NCBI GenBank assembly: GCA_011525695.1
Contig: WYBX01000112.1
Location: 62,001 to 126,000, forward strand
DNA from: Verrucomicrobiia bacterium
GTDB taxonomy: Bacteria; Verrucomicrobiota; Verrucomicrobiia; Opitutales; Opitutaceae
Direction: 5' to 3'
Length of the DNA: 64,000 nt
Shown: in pieces, positions 1 to 7,956 of the stretch
Layout: each line of letters opens with the position of its first letter
Numbering within the stretch: position 1 is the first letter of the stretch
Notes under the pieces: model-generated
Seen by the model: the letters and a program-made list of their open reading frames with translations, nothing else
Database searches by the model: none
Told to the model about the DNA's origin: nothing
Position numbers and translations under genes: made by a program

Positions 1-523
1 CATTTTTGATATTGGGGGCAAAGCGCTTTTCGTTGATGGCAATCGCAGAACCGTCCATCTGCGATGATTCCGCTATGACCATCTTCTCCAGTGTGACAAT
101 ATCACGCTCGCCACTCGTTTGCGACCCGTACTGCCTCAGCTCAAAGTCGAGCTGAGCCGTTTCGCTGCCGCGGACATCAACCGTCGAGCTCCTGACGTCC
201 AGACCGGTGTGGAATGCACGCAATGTGACTGTTCCCGCTGGGACATGAGTCAGCGTGTATCGACCCTCGGCATCGGTGAGTGCCTGGGCGCCCGTTCCGA
301 CAATGGTGATGCGCGCGTTCTCCAGATACTCGCCCGTTTGCACATTCAGGACTCTGCCGGTGACGATACCCTGTCCGCCACCAGTGCTCTGGGAGGGATT
401 CTCGGAGGCGGCAAAGGCTGCGACAACGCAGCCGAACGTCATTGCGAAACTCCGCAACGAAGAAAAAGGAGAAGTCGCTTTGGCATGCTTGCACTTGGTA
501 TTTGGGGTCATGATGCGGGACAT
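1..523 (-). CDS. TonB-dependent receptor, N-terminal part (cut by window edge)
   Basis: Reading in from position 523 the minus strand encodes about 174 residues that run off the left edge. It starts MSRIMTPNTKCKHAK, followed by a hydrophobic signal stretch (around residues 26-40, SFAMTFGCVVAAFAAS). A carboxypeptidase-regulatory-like beta-sandwich follows (GIVTGRVLNVQTGEYLENA, then TDAEGRYTLTHVPAG). The last visible residues, AIAINEKRFAPNIKN, resemble the start of the plug domain in verrucomicrobial TonB receptors. The family imports large ligands (siderophores, glycans, vitamins) across the outer membrane; the ligand cannot be told here. An alternative in-frame ATG lies at 511. No clear Shine-Dalgarno site is present. 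The gene is separated by 383 nt from the operon to its right. Confidence 0.85.
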   Translation of the reverse strand, partial: MSRIMTPNTKCKHAKATSPFSSLRSFAMTFGCVVAAFAASENPSQSTGGGQGIVTGRVLNVQTGEYLENARITIVGTGAQALTDAEGRYTLTHVPAGTVTLRAFHTGLDVRSSTVDVRGSETAQLDFELRQYGSQTSGERDIVTLEKMVIAESSQMDGSAIAINEKRFAPNIKN

Positions 524-722
524 GATGTCAGAGGTTCGTTGAAGAGATCGGTCCAGGGAAGAGCCGTGAGCCGGGTGGGGAATGGCTGCGCTGACAGCCG
601 CTTCGACTGCTCAGCAAAGCCTATGCCAGCAAGCTAGCGGATATCCTAACCTGTTGCTGCAAAGTCGCGTGCATATACAGACGGGTCTGGATGCGGACTG
701 CGATCACCGGGGGCGGCGGAAG

Positions 723-740
723 GTATACAATGTCGTATAC
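723..740. promoter_or_regulatory. Twin GTATAC palindromes upstream of the TonB receptor gene
   Basis: Two copies of the self-complementary hexamer GTATAC are spaced by 6 bp (12 bp centre to centre), about 200 bp upstream of the receptor start at 523. This is the only ordered motif I see in the 524-906 gap, which otherwise holds no credible gene. GntR-type and related repressors often bind sites containing GTNTAC cores, so an operator is possible. That reading is inference: no regulator gene of that type is in the window. Confidence 0.3.
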
Positions 741-906
741 ACTCGGGGGAAACAGTCAGCATGTGCAGCGGGTATCCGATCCCGCGGTCACTGGAGGTCG
801 ACACGGGGATCGACGGCCGTCCGCACTGGGAGAGTCGCCTCGTGACGTACACCCGAACCGGACGCCAGGGACCGCGGACGGCGCGGGCGCAGCAGTCTTT
901 TTCAAG

Positions 907-1404
907 CTATGCCAGGTTATCGGAGCTACGGGTGGTGAGCAGTGCGGCGAACCACTGCGATAGAAGTCCCATGACGCTGCCGCAGACGACCGATACCAGC
1001 ACCCAAGCCAGTTTGATATCCAGCGGCGCCCCCGCCCCGAAGAAGGCGGCAGCCCCGATGAAACTCGCCGGGATGACCCCCAGAAGGCTCCATTGGGAGA
1101 TCCGGCAGAGGATCCATCCCAGCAGGCCCAGGAGTGCCGCGAAGATCAGCAGGCCCAGTCCTTGCGTGCTCCCTCCGATCTCGCCGTTGAGCCACACGAC
1201 CGCAGCAGAGATCAGTGCCCCGGTCGCTCCGCAGGCCACGCTCTTCGCGAACCCCTGCGCTCCGCCCCCGGCGGCGTAAAAGGACGCCCACGTGAGGAAC
1301 GTAATCCATGTGGTCACCTTTGGCTCGAGGTATCCCAGCGTTGCAAATGTCCAGAGAAACACCAGGAGTCCAACGCTGAGCGAGACCGAGTTGATTGTTT
1401 TCAT
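907..1404 (-). CDS. DUF1097 family inner-membrane protein
   Basis: A 165-residue, strongly hydrophobic protein with about five to six predicted membrane segments (near residues 7-25, 32-50, 56-75, 81-100, 105-122 and 132-155). The pattern WASFYAAGGGAQGFAKSVACG and the later ASFIGAAAFFGAG match the DUF1097 (YcdZ-like) family, whose function is unknown. It starts one base after the stop of the upstream oxidoreductase gene (TAA-C-ATG), so it is probably translated by coupling as the last gene of the 7774-to-907 operon. A transport or permease-like accessory role is conceivable but not shown. Confidence 0.8.
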   Translation of the reverse strand: MKTINSVSLSVGLLVFLWTFATLGYLEPKVTTWITFLTWASFYAAGGGAQGFAKSVACGATGALISAAVVWLNGEIGGSTQGLGLLIFAALLGLLGWILCRISQWSLLGVIPASFIGAAAFFGAGAPLDIKLAWVLVSVVCGSVMGLLSQWFAALLTTRSSDNLA

Positions 1405-1405
1405 G

Positions 1406-2791
1406 TTAAATCATCCATGGTTCCCGCATTGCCCGGCTCCGGAGCCGGTTCGCATCCTCGTCACCCATGAATGCCTCGCCGCGGGGATCCCAGACCACCT
1501 TGCGGCGCAGCTGCATCGCGATGGCGGCCAGCGAGCACAGCGTGGTGGAGCGGTGCGCGATCTCTACCGGGGCGCAAGTGGGATGATTGCGCCTGATGCA
1601 TTCGATGAAGTCCGGGATGTTCTCGCCGTTTGGCCGGACCAGTCGGACCTTGTCGCGCGGGCCGATTCGAAGGTGAAGCAGTGACGGTGGATCGGCTTCC
1701 ACCCGGCCGCGCCAGATGAACACGGTGCCTTCGGTGCCCTCGAGGGTGATGCCCATCCGGTGCTGCGGCCATGGCGCCGGCGGCGGTGTTTGCTCGCCAA
1801 TCCCTCCCCAGTTGCCCGAGCAGTCCGTCCAGTGCCAGGTCAACCCATTCGCAAACGAGAAGTGCATCTGCCAGCGATACGGACGATCGTAGAGTCCGCC
1901 GGTCGGAAATATGCCATCGGCCTCGACGGTTATGGGGCCGTCAGGATGGTCGAGCCCGCTGGCCTGCTGGGCGCTGTCCGCGTGATGCACGCCCCAGCCT
2001 GCGAAGTAGCCCATGGTATAGTCGGAAATATGATACCAGCAGTGCGCCCTGATCCGCAGCGGCGTGAAATCCGACCACGGCGCCGGCCCCAGCCACCGAT
2101 CCCAATCGAGCCCAGCCGGGACCGGTTCGGTGGGCTGCGGCGCACAAGTCAGCCCCGCCGGACTGGCGATGCGCACATGTTTGAGTTTCCCGATATAGCC
2201 GTTGCGCACCAACTCGCAGCCGAACAGCATCGCCGCGTCGTGACGCTGCTGCGTCCCGTGCTGGAAGACGATGCCGTGGCGCCGGACCGCCTCGACGACG
2301 GCCTGCCCTTCCGCAATGGTGCGCGTGAGCGGCTTCTGGCAATAGACGTGCTTGCCGGCCTGCGCGGCTGCGATCGTCATCAGGGAGTGCCAGTGATCGG
2401 GACTGGCTATATAGACGGCATCTATGTCACGACGGGCGAGCACCTCGCGGAAATCGCCGTGGGTGCTGCAGTCCTTGTTCTCGTAGTGCGCATCGACGGT
2501 CCGCTTCGCCCGCGCGAGCCGGTCCGCCTGGACGTCGCAGACGGCTCGAAACTGGGTTTGCTCGTGTCCCAGAAACATCCGCCAGCCAAAGCCGAGCCCA
2601 AGCGCGGCGACATTGATCCGGTTACTCGGTGCCGTCGCACCACCCCGTCCCAGCACGCGAGCCGGGACAATCATCGGCGCGGCTGCACCGAGCAGCATCG
2701 TCCGCATGAAGCGTCGCCGCGTGATCGCGCCAGCCGTGCGGGCGGGCCCTTTGGCGGCAGAGATCGAATTTCGCTTGAAGGCGTGCAGCAT
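1406..2791 (-). CDS. Tat-exported Gfo/Idh/MocA family oxidoreductase
   Basis: 461 residues. The twin-arginine signal is TRRRFMRT at residues 24-31, followed by a hydrophobic stretch and a cleavage-like ARVLGRG, so the enzyme is probably exported folded with its cofactor. The Rossmann motif GLGFG is at 65-69, and the catalytic-loop equivalent of EKP reads CQKP at 151-154, a variant common in this exported subfamily. The C-terminal half matches the family's substrate domain (WDRWLGPAPW, MGYFAGWGVHHADSAQQA). Members are NAD(P)-dependent sugar or polyol dehydrogenases or transglycosidase-like enzymes; the substrate is unknown. Five bases separate it from the ThuA-HEAT gene upstream. Confidence 0.88.
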   Translation of the reverse strand: MLHAFKRNSISAAKGPARTAGAITRRRFMRTMLLGAAAPMIVPARVLGRGGATAPSNRINVAALGLGFGWRMFLGHEQTQFRAVCDVQADRLARAKRTVDAHYENKDCSTHGDFREVLARRDIDAVYIASPDHWHSLMTIAAAQAGKHVYCQKPLTRTIAEGQAVVEAVRRHGIVFQHGTQQRHDAAMLFGCELVRNGYIGKLKHVRIASPAGLTCAPQPTEPVPAGLDWDRWLGPAPWSDFTPLRIRAHCWYHISDYTMGYFAGWGVHHADSAQQASGLDHPDGPITVEADGIFPTGGLYDRPYRWQMHFSFANGLTWHWTDCSGNWGGIGEQTPPPAPWPQHRMGITLEGTEGTVFIWRGRVEADPPSLLHLRIGPRDKVRLVRPNGENIPDFIECIRRNHPTCAPVEIAHRSTTLCSLAAIAMQLRRKVVWDPRGEAFMGDEDANRLRSRAMREPWMI

Positions 2792-2796
2792 GGAAA

Positions 2797-5679
2797 TCAG
2801 GGGTTGGCCTTTGCGCCGGCCAACAGGTCGAGTGCCCTTTGCCTCACCGCTGGCTCGCGGGAGATGGCGGCGACTTGACGTAAGAGCGGAAGGCTCAGGT
2901 CGGCTGACGATGGTCCGAGTGTCGCGGCGATCCTCACAATGGCTGCACCGGCCGCGTCAGCCTGCGCGGGATCCTCGAGATACACGGCGAGACGCTGGAG
3001 CGAGGCCGGCGCCGTGATTTGGCCGTAGGACGAGATGAGCATCGCCGTCTCGTCGGCCGTGCGCACGAGGGGGGTGACTTTCTCCAAACGAGAAAACTGC
3101 GTGTCCGGATTGGCGCCCGGGTCGCGGGTGACAATCCGAAGATAACTGCGCAGGGCGTCCAGCCGATCGCCAGAGGACTCGTCCTGCGCGATCTCGAGCA
3201 AGTCGGGAAGCGCACTGTCGTCCGGCCACCCTGCCAGCGCCCGAAACGCGGCCGCGCGGACGGCCGCGTCGGGATGAGCATGCCCGCGCCGAACCGCAGC
3301 CAGCGCGTCGGCTCCGCCGAGGGCGGGAAGAAGTCGCAGGATGCTCACGCGTACGGCGTCGCCATCGTTCCGCAATTCGCTCAAAAGAACGCCTGTGCAG
3401 CGGGGCCGCGTTCGCAGGACGATAGTTCCCAGGGCTTTTTCTGCCGCGCGCTGCACCGTCCCGTCGCTCGCGCTCCCCAACGTGGCCAGGACAGCCGGGA
3501 GATGCTCCTCGTTGCCCAGGGCACCGAGAGCGGTCAGCGCTGCCGCGGTTGTCTCAGGGGCGTTGCTCTGGAGGAACGGGATGACAGATGGAGCCGCTTC
3601 GTAGGCCGCACGAGCGGACAAAGCCGCGAGAAGTTCGATGCGAAGCGACGCGGTCGCCGTATCCAATGCCTCAATCAGCCGACGATCGACCTTGGCGTCT
3701 GGAAGGTTGGCCAGCGCGAGGCGGGCGGCGCTGCTGTCGTTTCCGGTCCCAGCGGCGAGCCGGGCGAGTGAGAGCGCGTCATCTGCCGTGCCGGTGGCGC
3801 CCAAGGCGCGAAATGCCGCATCGCGAACCCGTGGCTCGGGGCTGGCACAGGCCCCGAGCGCCGCCTCGCGGCCAGCCGGCTCGGCCCGGGCGGCAGCAAT
3901 ATCGAGTACGGCAATCTGTCCCGCAGGGGGCAGTGTGCCGAACCTCCGCAAGAACGGAGCAATGGATTCCGAGGCGGGCCACTTCAAGAGTTCCTGCTCC
4001 GCCGCGTCCCGTAGCGCATCATCGCTGCCGGCCAAGGCGGCCTGGATCAGTTCCGTGGCCTGATCGCTTTCGGTCCGCAGACGGCCCTGCCACGCAGCCA
4101 CCCGCAGGGGGCGGTCGCTGTCGGCACTGCAGATTTCCCGAAAGATGCGCCGGGCGACAGCCCGTTCTTCGCCGCGCATGAGATGTTCAGCGGCAACAAG
4201 CCGGCTTTGCGCCACGACCGATTTCAGATCCGGACCCGCCGACTTGCCGACCTCCTCCAGAGCCTCCGCCGCCCGGCGCGTGCCGATCTGACCCATCGCC
4301 ATCGCGGCCGCACTCGCCAGTCCGAAGTCCTCCCCATCGAGCAGTGGCTGCAGCACGCCCACCGCCGCGGGATCTCCTCGCTCGCCAAGCGAATGGATGA
4401 TGCCGATCTTCTGAGTGCGCTCCGCGCGTGGCAGGCCGTTCCGCAATGCTGCCAGCGCTTCGTCGCCGGGAATCCCCTCCAGTGCGAGCCTCGCGGCATG
4501 CGACACCTCAGGATGCGCGAGGAGCGGGCCCAGACTCGGAACAACAAGGCGGGTGCCAATGACCGCCAGCCGGGCGCAGGCGAACTGCCGTGCTGCGACT
4601 GAAGCGTGACTCCCTAAAATCTCGGCAAGCCTGGATTCGAGCTCCCGGCGGGCAGGTGTACCTGGGGCCGCCGTGGCGATCGCCTCGTCGATGGCGATCA
4701 AGTCTTCAGCCGGGCGATTCCAATCCGACGTCCGGAGCCGCGAGAATGCCGCTTCGAGACGCGTCGAATCGGACGGTTCAAGCGCAACCCGTGCTCCCAC
4801 TGTCACAAGTTCATTGAGACGGCCAAGCGGCTGGCGGGCCGTCCACAGCAGCCCGCGGAAGACAAGCAGTCGGTAAATGGGATCGTCGAATGTCCAGGTG
4901 CTGTGTCCCGGGATGCAGACGAAGACGCGACCACGGCCGGCTTCACGCAACCAGACCTGAGGCTCATCGCCGCTCGGCTCCGCTGAGGTGGCGAGCACCG
5001 TCCAGCCGCCCAGGTCTCCGATCATCCGGGAATAGGTTTCATCGATGAATGAGACCGTTCGGTCCAGGGGGAAACCGGCGGTGATGGCGTGTGGCTTGAA
5101 CTGCAACGGCGTCGGTCCAATGCGAAACACATTGCCCGCTTCGCCCCAGGCATGTCCAAGTCGCTGCGCGAGCGCGGCACGGTCGGCGTTGCCGGCGCGG
5201 ATGGCATAGTGGAGAAACACGAGCCCGCCGCCTCGCGCGAGAAATGCATCGATGTCCGGGCCTCTTGCGGCATTCCACGCCGGGTTGTTATGGAAGGAAA
5301 TCACGACGTCCGCTCGCGCCCACTGATCGCGGGTCGGCCAGCGATCCGCCGGTTCCGTAGTCACACCGGGGGCAAGAGACAGGAGCCTGGTCCAGCGTTC
5401 GCGCCAGAGCGGATAGTCATGCACGCCGGGCCGCATGTGTGCCCGGTCCTTTTCCGCCGCACACAGCACGACATGCAATGGAGACAGGGCTTCGGAATTG
5501 GCCGGGGGCGGAACCGCTTCCAGCATCGCCTCGATTTCCCCGCGAGGTCGGGGATCCGGGGGGTTCGGCGCCATGATTGGCGCAGGTTCCAAGCCGGCCA
5601 CGCGCGTCGCCGCCAAAAACGGAAATCCAACCGCGACGAGAAGGAACAGTCGCCAGCAAAGATACAGTGTCTTGTTCAT
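2797..5679 (-). CDS. Secreted ThuA-domain protein with HEAT-repeat tail
   Basis: 960 residues. The signal peptide is about 1-29. A ThuA-like class I glutamine-amidotransferase-type fold spans roughly 65-290 (DVVISFHNNPAW, GGLVFLHYAI, HAITAGFPLD, CIPGHSTWTFDDP). From about 330 to 955 there is a long alpha-helical array of HEAT-like repeats with recurrent motifs such as DAAFRALGATG, AALTALGALG and AAFRALAGW. ThuA is named from trehalose utilisation in rhizobia, and many verrucomicrobial and planctomycete copies sit beside Gfo/Idh/MocA enzymes, as here. The ATG overlaps the stop of the UPF0261 gene by one base (TGATG), showing translational coupling. The enzymatic activity of the ThuA domain is not established. 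Confidence 0.85.
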   Translation of the reverse strand: MNKTLYLCWRLFLLVAVGFPFLAATRVAGLEPAPIMAPNPPDPRPRGEIEAMLEAVPPPANSEALSPLHVVLCAAEKDRAHMRPGVHDYPLWRERWTRLLSLAPGVTTEPADRWPTRDQWARADVVISFHNNPAWNAARGPDIDAFLARGGGLVFLHYAIRAGNADRAALAQRLGHAWGEAGNVFRIGPTPLQFKPHAITAGFPLDRTVSFIDETYSRMIGDLGGWTVLATSAEPSGDEPQVWLREAGRGRVFVCIPGHSTWTFDDPIYRLLVFRGLLWTARQPLGRLNELVTVGARVALEPSDSTRLEAAFSRLRTSDWNRPAEDLIAIDEAIATAAPGTPARRELESRLAEILGSHASVAARQFACARLAVIGTRLVVPSLGPLLAHPEVSHAARLALEGIPGDEALAALRNGLPRAERTQKIGIIHSLGERGDPAAVGVLQPLLDGEDFGLASAAAMAMGQIGTRRAAEALEEVGKSAGPDLKSVVAQSRLVAAEHLMRGEERAVARRIFREICSADSDRPLRVAAWQGRLRTESDQATELIQAALAGSDDALRDAAEQELLKWPASESIAPFLRRFGTLPPAGQIAVLDIAAARAEPAGREAALGACASPEPRVRDAAFRALGATGTADDALSLARLAAGTGNDSSAARLALANLPDAKVDRRLIEALDTATASLRIELLAALSARAAYEAAPSVIPFLQSNAPETTAAALTALGALGNEEHLPAVLATLGSASDGTVQRAAEKALGTIVLRTRPRCTGVLLSELRNDGDAVRVSILRLLPALGGADALAAVRRGHAHPDAAVRAAAFRALAGWPDDSALPDLLEIAQDESSGDRLDALRSYLRIVTRDPGANPDTQFSRLEKVTPLVRTADETAMLISSYGQITAPASLQRLAVYLEDPAQADAAGAAIVRIAATLGPSSADLSLPLLRQVAAISREPAVRQRALDLLAGAKANP

Positions 5680-6911
5680 CAGGCTTGCCGACGGGCCTTG
5701 GCGATATTCGCCAGCAACTCGCGCGCACAGGCCTCGGCAAATTCCGGGGCGTTAATCGTGCAATCGAGCCTCTGTACGGGAATCCCCGGCCGGAGATGTG
5801 TTGCCAGTCCTTCGAAGAGGGCGGCATCCGCAGCCGGATCGTGAAACGGCTGGCCGGACTCGCTGATCACGCTGACTGCGCGCAGCGGGAGAAGGACCGT
5901 CACGGGACCAGTCGAGAGATTGATCTTGCCGGCAATGATCCGGCCCAGCTCGGCGCATTCGCCGGGGGTCGTGCGCATGAGTGTGACCTGCGGGTTGTGC
6001 GGATAGAACGTCCGACCCTTGAACTTCGCGGGCACGCTTTCGGGTGGACCGAAATTCACCATATCGAGGCAGCCGGGCGTCACGATTGCGGGCACGCCTT
6101 TGCGCGCAGCGGCCTCCAGCCGCGTCGGGCCGGCGTTGAGGACGCCGCCCACGAGTTCGTCCGCCCATTCGGTGGTTGTGATATCGAGCACGCCCGCGAC
6201 GAGACCCGTCTCGATCAGCGACTCCATCGTTCGGCCTCCGGTTCCGGTGGCGTGGAACACCAGCACCTCGTAACCGGCGGCTTCGAGCCTTTGCCGCGCA
6301 CAATCCACTGCTTTGGTGGTGTTGCCGAACATCGATGCAACAATCAGCGGCCTTTCCGCGGCAGAGTCTTCCGCCAACGCCGAGATCGCCTCGACCATGC
6401 CGCAAACCGCTCCGGCCGCCTGCGTGAAGACCTCTCGCGACACCCGATTCAGGCCCGACACGTCGACGATGCTCGGCACCATCACGATATCCTTTACCCC
6501 AACGTACGGGGCGACGTTGCCACTGGCCACCGTCGAGACCATGACCTTTGGAAATCCCATGGGCAGCGCGCGCATCGCGGCCGTGCCAATGGCCGTGCCG
6601 CCGGTGCCCCCAAGAGAGACGGCACCTTGGATTCGGCCCTTTGCTGCAAGTCGAGCAAGGAAACGCGGCGCGGCAGCAGCCAGCGCCGCAATCATCGCAC
6701 CCCGATCCTTCTTCTCCGCCAGTCCCGGGAAATCGATGCCTCCGGCGGCGGCAACTTCTTCCCGCGGGATATCCGGCACGACCTGCGGTGGACCAAGACC
6801 GCCCACATCGATGAGCAGCGCCTCGTGTCCCAGGGCGCGGATGGCACGGGCGACGAAGGCGTGCTCCTCCCCCTTGGTGTCGAGCGTGCCGAAAACAGCG
6901 ATGGTCTTCAT
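5679..6911 (-). CDS. UPF0261 / Tm-1-like ATP-binding domain protein
   Basis: 410 residues beginning MKTIAVFGTLDTKGEE. The motif GTLDTKG (8-14), the glycine-rich GGTGGT (101-106) and the region MVPSIVDVSGLNRVS are hallmarks of the UPF0261 family. In the tomato virus-resistance protein Tm-1 this domain binds ATP and is fused to a TIM barrel of the PEP-hydrolase type. Here the two halves are separate neighbouring genes overlapping by 4 nt (ATGA at 6908-6911). The bacterial function is unknown; co-occurrence suggests it acts with the TIM-barrel enzyme on the same small molecule. No antiviral role should be assumed. Confidence 0.88.
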   Translation of the reverse strand: MKTIAVFGTLDTKGEEHAFVARAIRALGHEALLIDVGGLGPPQVVPDIPREEVAAAGGIDFPGLAEKKDRGAMIAALAAAAPRFLARLAAKGRIQGAVSLGGTGGTAIGTAAMRALPMGFPKVMVSTVASGNVAPYVGVKDIVMVPSIVDVSGLNRVSREVFTQAAGAVCGMVEAISALAEDSAAERPLIVASMFGNTTKAVDCARQRLEAAGYEVLVFHATGTGGRTMESLIETGLVAGVLDITTTEWADELVGGVLNAGPTRLEAAARKGVPAIVTPGCLDMVNFGPPESVPAKFKGRTFYPHNPQVTLMRTTPGECAELGRIIAGKINLSTGPVTVLLPLRAVSVISESGQPFHDPAADAALFEGLATHLRPGIPVQRLDCTINAPEFAEACARELLANIAKARRQA

Positions 6912-7774
6912 GCGAGCGCCGGCGCCTTTTCGGTCGATCGCAGCCGCAGCGCGGTAAACCGCCTGACTTCGGCGGTCAGCGCCTTCTCCGTGGGCAACCG
7001 TTCCATCGAACTTGCACCGTAGAATCCATCGAGCCCGGCACAGCGCTCCAGCATGAATCGCGCGTCATCCGGCGATGCGATCGGACCTCCATGGCAGAGC
7101 ACGAAAACGTCCGGTCGGGCCGATTTGGCTTCGTCGATGATCGCACGCACTTCCGACACGCACTGCTCCAGCGTCTTCGCTGTCACGGCGCCGATTTTCC
7201 CCGAGGTCGTCAGACCCATGTGCGCCACGATGAGGTCGGCACCCGCCTTCGTCATCCTGGCTGCTTCGTCGGGATTGAATACATACGGTGTCGTCAGGAG
7301 ATCGAGATCATGCGCGGCGGCTATGCAGTCGACTTCGAGCTGATAGCTCATGCCAGTTTCCTCCAGATTGGCCCGGAAAAGGCCATCGATCAGCCCGACG
7401 GTCGGGAAGTTCTGAATACCCGCAAACCCGAGCGACTTCAGCTCCCGCAGGAAATGGCCCCGCAGCATGAAAGGATCGGTGCCATTGACTCCGGCAATCA
7501 CCGGCGTGTGCCTTACCGCGGTGATGACTTCGCCTGCCATATCCTTCACGATCTGGTTGGCGTTGCCATACGCCAGGAGACCGCTGAGCGAACCTCGGCC
7601 GGCCATGCGGTAGCGGCCGGAGTTGTAGATCACAATGAGGTCCACTCCTCCCGCCTCTTCGCATTGGGCGGAGATGCCCGTCCCAGCCCCCGCTCCCACG
7701 ATACACTGGCCGCGCGCGATCTTCGCACGCAGGGCACCGATGATGGCCGATCGTTCCATATGGGGCGGATTCAT
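6908..7774 (-). CDS. Phosphoenolpyruvate hydrolase family TIM-barrel protein
   Basis: 288 residues from the ATG at 7774 (an equally possible ATG five codons on is at 7759). It matches the PF09370-type TIM barrel (PEP_hydrolase, earlier called a TIM-barrel signal transduction domain). Visible motifs are NSGRYRMAGRGSLSGLLAYG (52-71), IQNFPTVGLIDG, the LEVDCI segment, AHMGLTTSGKIGA (184-196) and LCHGGP (226-231). The open frame continues upstream, but those residues are arginine/proline-rich non-coding sequence that spans the promoter, so the long start is rejected. First gene of the operon, with a sigma-54-type promoter 29-44 nt upstream. The substrate is not proven; the family name rests on limited biochemistry. 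Confidence 0.85.
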   Translation of the reverse strand: MNPPHMERSAIIGALRAKIARGQCIVGAGAGTGISAQCEEAGGVDLIVIYNSGRYRMAGRGSLSGLLAYGNANQIVKDMAGEVITAVRHTPVIAGVNGTDPFMLRGHFLRELKSLGFAGIQNFPTVGLIDGLFRANLEETGMSYQLEVDCIAAAHDLDLLTTPYVFNPDEAARMTKAGADLIVAHMGLTTSGKIGAVTAKTLEQCVSEVRAIIDEAKSARPDVFVLCHGGPIASPDDARFMLERCAGLDGFYGASSMERLPTEKALTAEVRRFTALRLRSTEKAPALA

Positions 7775-7802
7775 TTGATGGAGGGAAAGTGTCGCCGGGT
7801 TG

Positions 7803-7818
7803 TGCACGTGCCATGCCA
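7803..7818 (-). promoter_or_regulatory. Sigma-54 (-24/-12) promoter of the PEP-hydrolase operon
   Basis: On the minus strand the sequence is TGGCATGGCACGTGCA. It matches TGGCAY-N5-TTGCW with one mismatch and has the invariant GG and GC exactly 10 bases apart. Transcription would begin near 7791, giving a leader of about 17-32 nt before the two candidate start codons. The divergent gene encodes a sigma-54 activator, which makes the match far more likely to be real than by sequence alone. Confidence 0.7.
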
Positions 7819-7925
7819 CGCGGCAAGAGGGATTGACGGGCGTTCTGCGAGGCAGCGACTTACGTTCCTTGAGGGAAAGCCCGGCCGGCACCCGAAACCG
7901 CCGAGTGGATACTTTTCTTGTATTT

Positions 7926-7945
7926 GGGTAAACAGCGGGTAAACA
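7926..7945. promoter_or_regulatory. Candidate activator site: GGGTAAACA direct repeat, 11-bp period
   Basis: Two perfect copies of GGGTAAACA (7926-7934 and 7937-7945) are phased one helical turn apart, about 120 bp upstream of the sigma-54 promoter and just before the activator's start at 7957. Position and phasing suit an upstream activator sequence, possibly also used for autoregulation. A second repeated 9-mer, GAGGGAAAG, lies at 7781-7789 and 7871-7879. Binding is inferred only. Confidence 0.4.
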
Positions 7946-7956
7946 CGCCCCCCCGG

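Noticed and set aside
151..154. Gfo/Idh/MocA EKP motif changed to QKP (residues 151-154 of the gene at 1406-2791) as a sign of inactivation
   Set aside because: The Gln form is common among Tat-exported members of the family.
5679..7774. Tm-1-like genes as an anti-phage system
   Set aside because: Only the plant homologue is antiviral. The bacterial neighbours are metabolic and exported enzymes plus a sigma-54 activator, and no nuclease, toxin or other defence gene is nearby.
7918..7956. TTG start for the activator
   Set aside because: It adds MYLGKQRVNTPPR with no homology and covers the direct repeat; the ATG at 7957 fits the domain start.
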